A program made the position numbers and the translations under genes. Shown in pieces: positions 44,674 to 55,500 of a DNA stretch of 64,000 nucleotides. The stretch covers positions 4,545,724-4,609,723 of the forward strand of contig CM030938.1 in NCBI GenBank assembly GCA_018136815.1. The letters run 5' to 3'. The stretch's first letter is position 1, and every line of letters begins with the position of its first letter. The notes under the pieces are model-generated. The model did not search any database. It was not told the origin of the DNA and was given only the letters and a program-made list of their open reading frames with translations. This DNA is from Isochrysis galbana. Lineage: Eukaryota > Haptophyta > Isochrysidales > Isochrysidaceae.

Positions 44674-46485
44674 TATCGCATCCGCGATCGACCTTTTTGT
44701 TTTAGAAGGTGTTTGCGTTTCTATGTCCCCTCCTTGCAGGCTTGCCACGAGTCACCGTCGCAGGATCCTACATTCGCCCATTCGCCCTCTTTGCCCTCGC
44801 CCCCTTTGTCGCCTCCCTTGTCGCCTGCTTGCCCCTCGCCTGGCTTACCTCCTTGCGTGCTCCTCGCGTCTTTAGATGGCTACTCGCACCTCCATTCTCA
44901 TCGATAATAAAATTATGGGCGAATGTCCCCCCGGGCGGCATCTCCCTCGTGCGTCGTCTCCGGCCGAGGACCGCTTGGTGTGCCTGCCAGCGGGGAGACC
45001 AATCGCGCGTGATGGCGCTGCTTGAGGAGCACCCCGTGGAGACGCTCGCATGAGATGTACGCCCCCTTGCCGCGGTGGACTCGCTCGGCAGGAGCGCCCT
45101 CATGGTGAGCTCGACCCGGTGTCCTGGGACCGAGCTTTTTTGTATTTGATGTTGCTATACACAATGTGTTCAAAGACCACGCGTGCACAAGCGCGTTTAC
45201 CGTGGAGGAATGCGAACAATACCTAAAAAATAATGATACATATATACAATACAAAGGAGAACACATCCCCCGCGATAGATTCTTGGGCACTTGGGAGAAC
45301 ATAGTGAGACACGCACACGACCTACTACAGGCGGCAGACCAGGAAACCACGGACGCCCAAACTCGCAACACAACAGTCAACACGACACCGAACACGAAAG
45401 ACCCAACTCCCGAGATCCGTATCAACCAAGAGGGAGAATACTTCGCCAAAGAGAGAAACGCCTGGTACGAAGTCGAACTCTCATACCTCGGCACCCCCAT
45501 CCTAGGCGACCATACGATCGCGGCTCCCGCTGACTTGGACCCATCCCCTCCGGCAAAATGGGGCGAAGGATACAAATCAAACAAGAGAACAGAATACCCG
45601 CTACCGGACGAATACACCCTAGACGGCAAGACAACGCTCGACGCGACAGAGGTGACACACCTAACGAGAGCCCTACGAACAGCCCAACACAAACGCCGAC
45701 GGCTCACGGGCCCCGACAACTGGGCGACGACACTAACACTACCGGACGATATCTGGGCACATCTGGCCAGGATCTACACCTCGCCCATGGCAACAGCGAG
45801 AGACACACACCTACACTTCAAGCACATAACACATAGGCGCATTGCCACGTCCAACAGATTCCCAGAACGGGACAAAGCGTGCCGCTTCTGCGAGACGGCC
45901 GACGAATCATCCACACACTTGGGAGAGTGCCCAAGACTAACGAAGATATTCGACACCCTTGACTCCCTAGCCCGACACCCAAGCGAGCCGGACAAACCAC
46001 GCGAGCAAGGCATCATAGACAGACTGTTTATGCACCCAAAAGGCTCATGCCCCAAGGCACTGGCAACACTATATATGCTAGCATGGAGATACATCGTAAC
46101 TGACTTTTACAGAATACAATACGACAACGCCACGTTCTCAGAAGAATCAGTACTAATACGGGTCTTGGAAAGATTCACGAAGCTAAGCAGGGCGCTAAAC
46201 TTCGCCAATTCAACAGACACCTCGCGAACCGCCCAGGCGGGCATGGGGAGGCAACCCAAAAAAAGGATAGACTTGGCCGACATCCGGCCACCATACGAAG
46301 TAGGCAATAATAACAGCTTGACCCCCAGTGCGGAGCTCGTATCCCTGGCAGAGAAACTAGGGATCGAACGAACACCAAATAGCGAGAGAGACCACAAGGC
46401 AATCGTGAGAACGGCGAAGAGCACGCCGAGACACCACATTTGGGGCAGCCACAGCACGCGAGGCCTGAACTTGGAGCTCCGTTAA
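44674..46485 (+). mobile_element. internally deleted LINE, C type: 5' head, short ORF1, ORF2 C-terminus
   Basis: Begins TATCGCATCCGCGATCGACC (C-type head), then an ATG at 44876 opens a 49-codon frame (MATRTSILIDNKIMGECPPG). From about 45130 a 440-codon frame runs to TAA at 46483-46485: DRFLGTWENIVRHAHDLLQ, then YEVELSYLG, HFKHITHRRIATSNRF, the zinc motif CRFC-x9-HLGEC, and LAWRYIVTDFYRIQYDN. It is the same C-terminal protein as at 33304-34290 (-), with moderate divergence. There is no endonuclease or RT. The long intact frame suggests recent activity or selection on this segment. Confidence 0.75.
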
Positions 46486-46488
46486 TCC

Positions 46489-46687
46489 TGCGGTCGACCG
46501 CGTGGTAGGGGTCCACCGCGTCATCATCGATGCCTGCGCGCGCAAGGAGGGTCGCAAAGGTGGCGATGACTGTGCCGTTCACGTGGAGAAGCCCGCAATC
46601 GGTGGACGCGGCATAGTGCACGCCGCTCATGTGCACCCCTTTCTGCCGGTACAGGAGGCACACACTCCCCACTCTTTCCGATGAGTT
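46489..46687 (-). pseudogene. Hint/Hog (Hedgehog-intein) C-terminal fragment
   Basis: Minus-strand frame after an acceptor-like GTGACGCAG: ERVGSVCLLYRQKGVHMSGV then HYAASTDCGLLHVNGTVIAT. The pattern G-x-Y-A-x-T-x2-G-x-L-x-VNG-x3-A-x-[FY] matches the end of Hog/Hint autoprocessing domains (known consensus G-x-Y-x-P-x-T-x2-G-x-[IL]-x-VNG-x-x-AS-x-Y). It stops where the LINE 3' end begins (46485), so the gene seems interrupted. No upstream Hint motif (N-terminal Cys block) was found. Family assignment is tentative. Confidence 0.35.
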
Positions 46688-46875
46688 CTGCGTCACCGCT
46701 CCGCGAGCGGTGAACACGTCGTCCTTGCGATCGCACACGCCCCCCACCCCCCCACCCCCCTCTCCCTCTCTGCGGCCGGCCGCCCCGCGCCCCGCGAGAT
46801 CTACGCACTGTCTCTCGCTCGCCCCCCCCCCGCCCCCCCCCGGTTACGCCCGCCAAGAAATCCTTTGGAACCACC

Positions 46876-47190
46876 TTAATAGGCAAAGATACCTATTATC
46901 TGGATATCTGGTAAACCGGTTACGGGTCTTATAGTGTACGTCCACAAATTTGGGTTCGACTCAATCAGCCTCCTCAGGGAATTGTTGCTCCCCCCCGGGT
47001 TGACCCCAACCGGCGGCGGCGGACTGATGCTGTCCAATGCTTCCGCCATAACCTGCATGGCAGATTTAGAAGTGGCATATGGCGGAAAGAGAGGTGTGAT
47101 GAATTTTTTAAAGTTATCGTCCATCTTTCTATTGATCCATTGCAATCGCTTGCGTACTACATCATCAGCCACCATTCCATTTATAGACAT
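46876..47190 (-). CDS. hypothetical protein
   Basis: 104-codon frame with protein-like composition (MSINGMVADDVVRKRLQWIN, then MDDNFKKFITPLFPPYATS). AT-richer than the host exons nearby, so perhaps mobile-element derived. No motif recognised, no splice support. Confidence 0.3.
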   Translation of the reverse strand: MSINGMVADDVVRKRLQWINRKMDDNFKKFITPLFPPYATSKSAMQVMAEALDSISPPPPVGVNPGGSNNSLRRLIESNPNLWTYTIRPVTGLPDIQIIGIFAY

Positions 47191-47541
47191 GGTTGAGCAC
47201 TGTGAGTTGGGTGCCTTTGCTCAAATACTAGACTTTTTTTTTGTGCCGGCGCATCGCGTATTTGGAAACGAGGGGTACCAAATGAAGGCAAACGACCTCA
47301 TAGCCGCAGAGCATGCGCCGATGGGATGCATGCCACGGGATGTCTGAGGCAAGAACATCGCGAGGGGCGACGGGGCGACGGGCGTGTGAGGGGAGGGGGT
47401 TCGTTCGGTTGAGGGTGCGAGGAGTCGGGGGGAGGGGCGTAGGTGGGGGGGGAAGGGCGGGGGGCGGGGGGGAACAGAAAACGCACGTAATAAGCGCGTA
47501 AGATTGGCGATATAACTGCCTTACAACCGCGCCACAATAAC
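47190..47541. other. stretch without recognisable gene
   Basis: G-rich around 47380-47480 and otherwise featureless. Confidence 0.4.
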
Positions 47542-47615
47542 CGCTTACGTAAGCGCTTACACGCGTATAAGCGCTTATGAACGACGTAAAATCCAGAGTT
47601 GTAAGCGCTTACAAC
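47542..47615. promoter_or_regulatory. cluster of AAGCGCTT palindromes upstream of the MBL-fold gene
   Basis: Four overlapping or adjacent perfect palindromes: CGCTTACGTAAGCG (47542-47555), GTAAGCGCTTAC (47549-47560), ATAAGCGCTTAT (47567-47578) and GTTGTAAGCGCTTACAAC (47598-47615). They lie 157-230 bp before the ATG at 47772. Repeated symmetric sites fit a dimeric DNA-binding protein; this is inference. Confidence 0.55.
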
Positions 47616-47771
47616 CCACAAAATTTTCTTCGCCCCATAACTATTATAATCTTTGGTAGGTAGATATGTACTACTACTAGTAAACAAACGAAAGGGCGCG
47701 GCTGGGGTGCAGGAGGCCGGACGTGTCAGCGACGGCGGCTGCGACGACGGCTGCGACTCCGAGTGTGGACG

Positions 47772-48616
47772 ATGGCAGAGACCGCCGGCTTCCAGCGTGC
47801 GTTTGGGAATGGACCGCTTGTGAAGGTGAAGGAGGGCGTGTGGGCAGTTGAGGTGCGCTTCATCCTTCCCGTCATGCCGTACAACGTCTTCGCGTTCAAG
47901 CGCACTATGACCGTGGCGATGCTGCCAGACGGCGACCTCGCTCTCTTCAACACAGCACGCCTCAAACCTGAGCAGGAGGAAGAGGTGAGGGCTCCAAGCC
48001 TGCCGGAGTGAGGGAGATTCGGCATTGGGTGAGTGCTCGGTATAGGCGCTACCTTCCTTCAAACCCCCCTCCCACCCACCGACCCTGGCCCTTCCCGCCG
48101 TAGATCAGCAAGCTCGGCCGCGTGAAGCATATGCTCACTCTTGCGAGCGCGCACGGGAGTGATGACCCATACTTTGCGGCCAAGTACCCTGAGGCCATGA
48201 TGTGGACACCCGAATCGCTCAAGACGGGCGCTCCTCCGGGTGTGGAGGTCATCCACGTCCCCGTCGGCGAAGGTCACGCCGATGTCATGTGCTTCCTCGC
48301 GCACCTCAAGCTGCTCATCACATGCGACGCCGTGCAGAACTACCCGGCCGGCTGCAGCCAGTCGGGCGGCTGCCGGCAGGGCAGGGGCGGCGACTGTCTG
48401 TTCCCAATGCTCGGCTTTAAAGGCGAACTGACAACCCCAGCCATGTATTTCAAGGAGACCCACTCAGACCGCAAGGCCGTCAAGGCACTCTTTGATGACG
48501 TGATGAAGCTCGACTTTGACACCATTGTGTGTGGTCATGGGCCGCCAGTCGCCACGAACGCCAAGACCATCTGGGCCAAGTCGATCGCGGAGAACAAGAG
48601 CTTCAGGGGCATTTAA
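47772..48616 (+). CDS. metallo-beta-lactamase-fold protein, uncharacterised algal type
   Basis: Two exons, 47772-47984 and 48104-48616, give 242 codons in phase; the acceptor is CCCGCCGTAG. The frame reads VRFILPVMPYNVFAFKRTMT, DGDLALFNTARL, KLGRVKHMLTLASAHGSDDP, LITCDAVQNYP, then LDFDTIVCGHGPPV near the end. The strand-helix pattern (GDLALFNTARL then LGRVKHM and a late VCGHGPPV) is that of small MBL-fold proteins widespread in algae. The canonical HxHxDH zinc motif is not present; single His and Asp residues in SAHGSDD, TCDAVQ and CGHG are the only candidate ligands, so activity is uncertain. Start chosen at the first ATG; a GTG lies nine bases upstream in frame. Palindromic sites upstream may regulate it. 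Confidence 0.75.
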
Positions 48617-48619
48617 AGA

Positions 48620-48942
48620 GCGCTTTGAGCCGCGACACATGCGCGTGCCGTGCACGTGCAAACGAGTGGAACATTTAGTAAGAGGTGGGCAGCGCGGATT
48701 GCTACGCGTGCGGTCCATGGCGCACCATCGACACCTTGGGATCGCTTCTTTCAGAAATGGGGCAGTCTACTCGGTCATTGAGTGGTGCATGTTGCGCGCG
48801 CAATTGTGCACGCCTTTGCTGCGTCAAACTCGGAAGAAGCCGCCGCGCCACCTTCCGTATAAGCGTGCCAACGTTCTTGCTCTTCATCGGAGCTTCTTTG
48901 TGCGTTTGCTGCCTCACGTAAATATCCTTGCCAATAGTGTCA
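48620..48942. other. 3' flank of the MBL-fold gene; no gene seen
   Basis: Short open frames only, no repeat recognised. Confidence 0.4.
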
Positions 48943-49147
48943 AAAATATTGTTATTGTTTTAGCGATGAAGCGCGCCCCGACCCACGACGCCCCAAAGGG
49001 CCGCCCCAAGCCGCCGGAGCCGAAGCGCTCGCAGGCCTCCGCCCCACCTGACAACGACGTCGACATGGGCCATGACATGGCCCCCCGTCCTCGCCTCCCC
49101 AACAGCCACAGAAGCAGGGAACAGGCAGAGCCCTGTTCCCTACAGAC

Positions 49148-50087
49148 CAAGGCTAGGGACTAGGAGAAGCAGTTAACTAGTTAACTCAGTTAGTGGTTGT
49201 TAGCTACCTCCTGAATAGCGCAAGTAGTTAACTAACAACTAACTGCCCCCAACTCGCAAGTAACTACTATTGACTCGCAGGTAACTAGGGCTGAGCAAGT
49301 CTCCTTCGCAGTTAACTACACGAACGGCGTCGGAGTTTCGCACTGCGCGCGGCCCACCATAACTAAACCTAGATAGGGTAAAAAAGTGAAATACAAACGC
49401 ATGAATGATAATAATTATGTTTTGCCACAGCTCATAACCATCTTCAAAAGCTTTCACACAACCAGTCACAAGTCTATCTAGCTAGACGTCTAGACTTATT
49501 ACATTCCTCCATCATTACTACTACTACTACTACTAGCTACTAGCTAGTATAGTAGGTAGTAGTATTCAATTCGTGTTGTACGCTGCCACAAGCTAGCGCT
49601 CGAGCGTCGAATCCTTCACAGCCTTACGGAGGTCACCATGCATTGCTCCGGCCGCGTAAAAACACACTTTCGACCTCGGTTCGTCCCGCCCTGCAACTGC
49701 AGCGTTATTGGCAAGCTGCTCGACGGTCTCGAAATCCTCCTCGGCGCCATCGTCGGATCGTCGGAGTTCGTCGGCGTTGGACGGAGGTTGGAGGGAGCAG
49801 GGATTGAGGGACTGGGGGAAGGCGAGAGGGGGGCCTCCCTGTACTGTACATATCATAATTCATCTCTATTATTATAGTAGTAATATTTTTATATCTACTA
49901 GCTACTAGCTATAGCTACTAGATAACTACTAGTTAACCACCAACCAACTTAGAAAGTCAGAAACCACGTAACTAGCAGGTAACTACTGCCAAATACATAC
50001 AACCAGTTAACTAACTACCCCTCAAATGGCTACTAACTAGTGCCCCCCAACGTTGATGTTGATAGTTAATTACAGTCCCTGGCCTTG
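49148..50087. mobile_element. 940-bp hAT-like non-autonomous DNA transposon
   Basis: Terminal inverted repeats: left CAAGGCTAGGGACT (49148-49161), right the reverse complement of CAAGGCCAGGGACT ending at 50087. An 8-bp target duplication, CTACAGAC, flanks it (49140-49147 and 50088-50095). CA-starting TIRs and 8-bp duplications are the hAT pattern. Subterminal regions (49160-49340 and 49900-50080) are crowded with TAACTA/GTTAAC words, as in hAT subterminal transposase sites. The centre holds CTA-rich microsatellites (49510-49565 and 49865-49925) around an ORF. Confidence 0.75.
49593..49856 (-). CDS. ORF inside the hAT-like element
   Basis: 87-codon frame from an ATG at 49856, embedded between CTA-rich tracts. 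The product reads MICTVQGGPPLAFPQSLNPC, then EEDFETVEQLANNAAVAGRD and KVCFYAAGAMHGDLRKAVKD. It does not show a hAT dimerisation or BED motif. The region DFETVEQLANN to FYAAGAMHGD faintly resembles the first half of an acyl-CoA-binding domain. The base composition is unlike the AT-rich ends of the element. Either a captured host exon or a chance frame. Confidence 0.35.
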   Translation of the reverse strand: MICTVQGGPPLAFPQSLNPCSLQPPSNADELRRSDDGAEEDFETVEQLANNAAVAGRDEPRSKVCFYAAGAMHGDLRKAVKDSTLER

Positions 50088-50278
50088 CTACAGACCAACA
50101 GAGCCAGAATCTGGCTCTGCCGCCTGCCTCCTCCGGCCTGCCTCCCCAATAAGGACTCGACATGGTGGGTGGCAGCGCTGCTGCCACCGCGAAGGCTTTC
50201 GATTCGCCATTAGCCCGGTGTCCGAGCTATCCGTGACAGGCTGCCGCCACGGGAATTTTTGATATAGAGGCTTGAGCT

Positions 50279-51146
50279 TCATGGGCATGCCCCATTTCTT
50301 CTGGTGGAAATAAAATTTGAACCTTCGACATCTAGTGGTTGTTGCGGCGTACCTTGATTGGCATACATAGCTTCTCCAGGCGAGACGGCGTGCGGGAGCG
50401 CAAGGTCTTCGTCGAGCAGGGCCACCTGTGTGACCGTGGAGGGAGACGTGGTTAGTCTTCTGTTTGGTTGTGTTTCTCTAGGGCCCAATGGGCTCAGTGT
50501 GCCTTCAGCGCTATCGCTTCCTCTCGAGGATTTTGAGTGGGGTGTATTTTGTGTTGGCCCATTTTCGTGTTTGTGTTTGCTGTGGTGGACCTCTGAGGCC
50601 GGTGTCATGCTCGTCACCCTGGCGCCCGAGACGCGGCCTTCTGCCCGTCCTTCGTCGTCGCTGTAGAGTGCCTCTCCGGTGTCGTCTTCTCTGTTGTCTC
50701 TGTCCCCCTTGTTGGGGGCCCACAGCTGTTCAGTGTTCATGACTTTTTTCGTCATACCCCCATGGGGGTCTTGTTTATGATGGTGCCGGGCCAGCCCCTC
50801 GCGCCGGAGCACGAGGGCGGTACCGCGGCTTTGTAGGGGCCAGGCCCGGAGGCCTTCCCTGTTGGATCGTCCCTCTTGTGTGGTGTGGCTGGGGTGGCTG
50901 TGTGGAGTGGTGTGGGTGTGCTGCATGCTGGCTGCTGCCAGCATGCAGGCTGTTGTGTCCCCGTTCTCGGGGGTGAGCGGGCGCGGCCCGCTGGCTCCTA
51001 TGCCTACCTGGTCGGGCGGGTCGTCTTGGCGTGGTCGCTTCGGCGACATTGGCGTGTCCATGAACGCTTCGTCCATGGCGGCGAGGGCGGCGGCAGCGAG
51101 GGCGGGAGGCGGCGCGCGCTCCATGACCCTATCAGTTTACTGATAG
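50279..51146 (-). mobile_element. LINE-like head with long ORF1 (copy h)
   Basis: Stem CTATCAG / CTGATAG with a 4-nt loop (51129-51146) is four nt before an ATG at 51124. ORF1 runs 281 codons to 50279: MERAPPPALAAAALAAMDEA, then MDTPMSPKRPRQDDP, then a Ser/Thr/His-rich disordered body with acidic patches. Longest intact ORF1 of this family in the window. It ends tail to tail with copy g at about 50277. Confidence 0.7.
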
Positions 51147-51189
51147 TTCGGCTCGGATTCTACGTATACCTGGCGGATTGAACGTTGCC

Positions 51190-51523
51190 ACACATTCAAC
51201 CGGCGACGGAGAGGGAGGAGGAAGGGTTTACGGCGGGAGTCGCGGCTGGGGAAGCCCCGGATAGAAAGACGGGCTCCAACTCATCCAAGATTGGAGGCGG
51301 GTTAGCGGGCTTGAGTGTTGGCGAGTGTGGCGACGGAGCCAGGAGGGACTCATGCGGCATGCGGCGGCGTTGTGCAAGGAGACAAGCGCGCAAACCAGGC
51401 GAGGTAACCAGGAAGGAACGCGGCGGAGCATGTAAAGAGCGCGGGTCGGCCGGTCAGTCCTTATAACCGTAGAGGGTCGATTGCGCACGTAGCAGGGGTA
51501 GAGGGTCGTATCGCGGATGCGAC
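51190..51523 (-). mobile_element. retroelement head, E type
   Basis: Minus strand starts TGTCGCATCCGCGAT at 51523, then repeats CGACCCTCTAC twice. An ATG near 51360 opens MPHESLLAPSPHSPTLKPAN through ILDELEPVFLSGASPAA to a stop near 51196. The layout equals the C and D heads (same 5' word, GC-rich leader, Ser/Pro-rich ORF start), but the rest differs. Confidence 0.55.
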
Positions 51524-51686
51524 AATGTACAGTGTAGTGCGTAGTGCCCCCGTGCCGGCTTGGACTTGTTGGCAGGTTTGCTAGGGGCCATGGGAGGCTG
51601 GGGAAGGGCACGGGCGCGCCCACGAAGCGGGCACGCGCACGAAGCTCAAGCCTCTACCGTCAGGGATCTCAGCTTGTCACTCGGAG

Positions 51687-51869
51687 CCTGGATGGGAAAT
51701 ACGGTGCTGGGGCCTGCAAATACAGCCCAATACATATGTATTGGGCCTCCGGCCAAATACGTTTCAAATACATTCGAGGCCTATCACCCAGGACGCGCTT
51801 CAAATACAGCCAAATACATATGTATTTAGCCTCTGGCCAAATACGGTAAATATGTATTTCCCATCCAGG
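51687..51869. mobile_element. 183-bp fold-back MITE
   Basis: Exact 16-bp terminal inverted repeats CCTGGATGGGAAATAC (51687-51702) and GTATTTCCCATCCAGG (51854-51869). Inside are two near-copies of a palindrome, CCAATACATATGTATTGG (51728-51745) and AAATACATATGTATTT (51813-51828), each followed by a GCCTC-GGCCAAATACG block. No clear target duplication. Confidence 0.7.
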
Positions 51870-52585
51870 AATTGGAGCCAAAAATTTTGAAAACTTCCAA
51901 AAAAGCCAAATAAAGCCAACGCACAAACTACTGGTAAAGAAGCCCTGCCTCGGCGGTCGACTCCTTCATCAGGGCAGGTGGATAGGTTGCTCCGTCATGT
52001 CTACAAAACAACTACCCCCCCCCCGGTCCCCCCCCGGCCTTCCCTACCACCCCGCTCGCTCTCCCCCTCCTTTTCCCCTCAGGGCGGAAATCACGTAACT
52101 ACTCAAAAGTCATCTATATCTGCTAAGGAGGAGATACTCAACCCCCTGGGTTCCCAGCACTTCCTCACATTCTCCCATCCCAGTTTCTTTCACATATAAA
52201 CGCCCCCAAAATTGATGAAATCAACCCCTTTGGGATCCCCTCTCCTCTCGTCGCCCCGGCCAACTCTCCTCCTCCTCTCTTCCCTCCCCCCCGAGGCTCA
52301 CGCGCGCGACTCTCTCTCTCTCTCTCTCTCTCTCTCATCCCCCTCTCTTCTCCTCCTTTCGCCCACCTTCCCGCAGAGTGCTCTCGTCAAAATATTACAT
52401 AATCAAGCTTGACAACTCTCTTGCAAAGCATGCCTCCCGCTCCTTTCAGCCACTCGACCTTCCTCGCTTGCCCTCCCCCTCCCCCCTTCTCTTTCTAACA
52501 TACTGCTCCTCAACAATCACGATTTCCCTACCCTCGCCTCGACGTCTCCCTCCCCCCCTCTTTCCCCTTGCCACCCCCCATCCCA
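51870..52585. other. 5' flank of the glycosyltransferase gene
   Basis: C-runs at 52017-52035, a (CT)n stretch at 52311-52336 and pyrimidine-rich sequence up to the ATG. No gene seen. Confidence 0.5.
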
Positions 52586-55500
52586 ATGTCCACCCTCCCC
52601 CTCTCCTGGCTCTCCGACGACCCCTCGACCCCCATCGACGAATCTCAGCATCCATTCCTGATCGAAGGGTCCGACTTCACTCCCTTCCCTCCCCCGCCCC
52701 CTGGCGTCGCCCTGGTTCGGCCCTGGGCCCTCAATCAGACCCTCGTCGGCTTCATCCCCGGCCCTCCTGCATCCGAATTCGATCTCCTCTTCTTATTCAC
52801 ACTTCTAGCGGCGATGTGGCTGTACTTCTCGTGCAGGATGCACTCATGCTCCTCCGTCGCCGCCGGACTCACCATGCTCGCTGTGCAAACAGCGCTGATT
52901 GTGGGAGCGTGGGTGACGGGGCCGTACGCGGGTGAGGGCATCGAGTGGCCAAAGGGGCCTGTCTTCTGTGTCTTCGTCAACGGACCCTCGTGCTGGGGGA
53001 TGGACGCGATACAGTGGGTCCTGTTCTTTGTCTTGCTCGCGTGCAATGCAGCGGGCACGCTCGCTGCTGTGCCTGCGGCGGGGGCACTCGTGAACAGGAT
53101 CTTTGACCCGGCGCTCGCATCGTGGTCGTATGATGAGGTGCTAGGCGAGCAGATCAAGGCGCCTTCTCTGACGGTTCTCGTGCCGTGCTACATGCCAAAC
53201 GAGCAGCAGCTGATCCGACAGACCATCGACCATATTCTCCAGCACCTCCGCTACCCTCACGGTTTCACTCTCATCGTGTGCTACAATACGCCCAAGCCGC
53301 TCCCGATTGAGGCTGAGCTCGCTGAGCTTGATGGCACCACCTACACCAACGAGCACGGAGAGGGCGAGCACACCCTCACGGTGCGAGCGGCGCAGCGGCG
53401 CGTGCTCACCCGTATCTTTCCTGCCCATCGCCACCCTTCGCCCCGTCACACAGGTAATGCGCGTCAATGACTCAACCTCCAAGGCACACAACCTCAACGC
53501 GGCAATGGACGTCGTCAACACGGAGAACGTCGTCATCTACGACGCCGACCACCACCCTGACCCGGGCTCGCTGATGATCCTCACCTCCTTCATGCAGGTT
53601 CACGCCACGGCGTGCCACACCTGCCCTCGCACGATCGTGAGCGCCTCGGTTCGAACCCTCCCTCCACCCTCATCCCTGTTCGCCTTCTGCAGGGCCACCG
53701 TTGCTCATGCGTCCAAGGCTCAACCTACCTACGCGTCACCAACTCGCTGCTCGCGCTCATCATCAACGCCGAGTTCTTCGTCACGCACTTTGTCATCTTC
53801 CCCGCCCAGCAGGCTGCCTCGGGCACCGGCTTCTTTGGTGGCTCCAACGCGCTGTGGCAGTCGGACGTGCTGCGGCGGCAGGTCTTTAGGCATGACGTGC
53901 AGACTGAGGACATTGAGCTCTCTGCAAGGACTCTGCTCAGCGGCAACGCTAAGATCCGCTTCTGCCCTGAGGCGCGCTCGGGCGAACTTCCGCCTGCTTC
54001 CTTCTCCGCGCTCTTCAAGCAGCGAATGCGGTGGGCCATTGGATGGGACCAGGTGTGCCGCGCGCACCGCACCATGCTCGTCTCGCCTTGCTTACCCGCT
54101 CAGAACTCACGCTTGCTGCCGCCTGCAGGTGACCAAGCTGCACTTCCGGCGCATCGCCAAGGCGCGGCTGCATCCGTGTAAGAAGCTCTCGCTCTATTAC
54201 ATACTGCCCGCGCGATGGCTGCTTCTCGTGCTTTCGCTCATCACCGTCTTTGCCGTGCCGGCAATGGCCGTCATCGAGATCCCGATGGCCGGCGCGTACA
54301 AGATTTATACCGACCCGTGGTCGGTGAGCGGCTGCTCCCCTCTCCCCCTCCCCGCCCTGCACCCATCGCCAACCGCCCGATTCCCCTGCGCCAGGTGCCG
54401 GACGTGCTGCATCCTCTCCTTTGGGGCAACACGCGGCTGCTTGCCCAGTATCAGTGGATGTGCTTCCTAACTCTCTTCGCAGTGGTACTTATCAACGCAT
54501 GCCTCTATGAGTGGCGATACCCGTGGCGCATCATCGTCATCTGTTTTTTTGTCATGTTTGGCCAGGTGCACACGCCACCGGCGGGCCCGTCGCGTGCGGT
54601 CGGCCGACGCGTCTCTGCGCATTACACCACACCCCCGCGTCCTTTGCTCGCGTCAGATCTATCTGCTCATCAACCTGACGCTGATGATCATGTCACTCGT
54701 CCGCATCTGTCGCGGCACTGACTCTGGGTGGGTCGTCACTGCTCGCGCCGCGGAGTCCAAAAAGAAAGGGATACTCGGCATAAACAAATCAGACTCCTTC
54801 AGCGACTCCCTCTCCCATCTTGGCTTCAAGGTGGCCTCTCGCATCGACCTCGAGGGGCTCGCTCGGCAGGTGCGGCCGCGCCGCCTGTCTCGCCCACGCA
54901 CCCTCGATCTCTCACCACGCTGCATGCTGCGACTTGTAGATGCGCGAGTCAACAATCGGCATCTTTGGCGCCGACTTCGCCACTGCGGGCGCCGCTTCTG
55001 AGCGAAAAGCACCTGAGCTGGCCGAGGACCCGTCAACAGTCAGCATCACTGGTGCACGCGCCGCCTGCACGCCGTCCGCACGCCGCCCGCACCACGCCGC
55101 CCGCACGCCGCTCAGCCCTTGTTAGCCTCACGCTGCAGGCAACACTCCACAGCGACGCAGCCGACTGGCCGCCGACATCGACGAGGATGCTACCGATCTC
55201 CTCACTGCGCCTGCTACCAATCGTTCGCTCTCTGCCATCCGTGCTTGTTCCTCCTACTCTAGCTCTCCGCAGTCTCCCTACTCTGCCCCCATCGGCCGTC
55301 AACACACCTCCTACTCACGCCTTGGCGCCGGCCACTCGGAGGATGTCAGCGGCAACGGCGTAGTCCTCTTCTCAGATGGCGCGCAGCGCAGGCGCGCGTC
55401 GATGTCCGCCGACAGCAGGTGCGTCGCGCCCGTCGACGGCACGGGAACTACGCTCCGTTCCTGAAGTGGGCGCCGTGCCGCACCCCACATTGCACACATG

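Larger units (their letters stand above)
48943..50275 (+). mobile_element. LINE-like head (copy g), split by a hAT-like insertion
   Basis: A decayed stem-loop (48943-48960) is five nt before an ATG at 48966: MKRAPTHDAPKGRPKPPEPK, then RSQASAPPDNDVDM, matching heads e and i. At 49147 the sequence is interrupted; it resumes at 50088/50096. There GCCTCCCCAATAAGGACTCG and GGTGGCAGCG-CTGCTGCCACC align with CTGCCTCAGGATCAAGGACT and GTGGCAGGACTGCTGCCACC of copy i (56490-56540). The resumed part includes two inverted repeats, CAGAGCCAG-CTGGCTCTG and GGTGGCAGC-GCTGCCACC. Confidence 0.65.

Noticed and set aside
49593..49856. Confident acyl-CoA-binding protein call
   Set aside because: Only a faint pattern over about 25 residues; kept as a guess within the hAT-like element entry.
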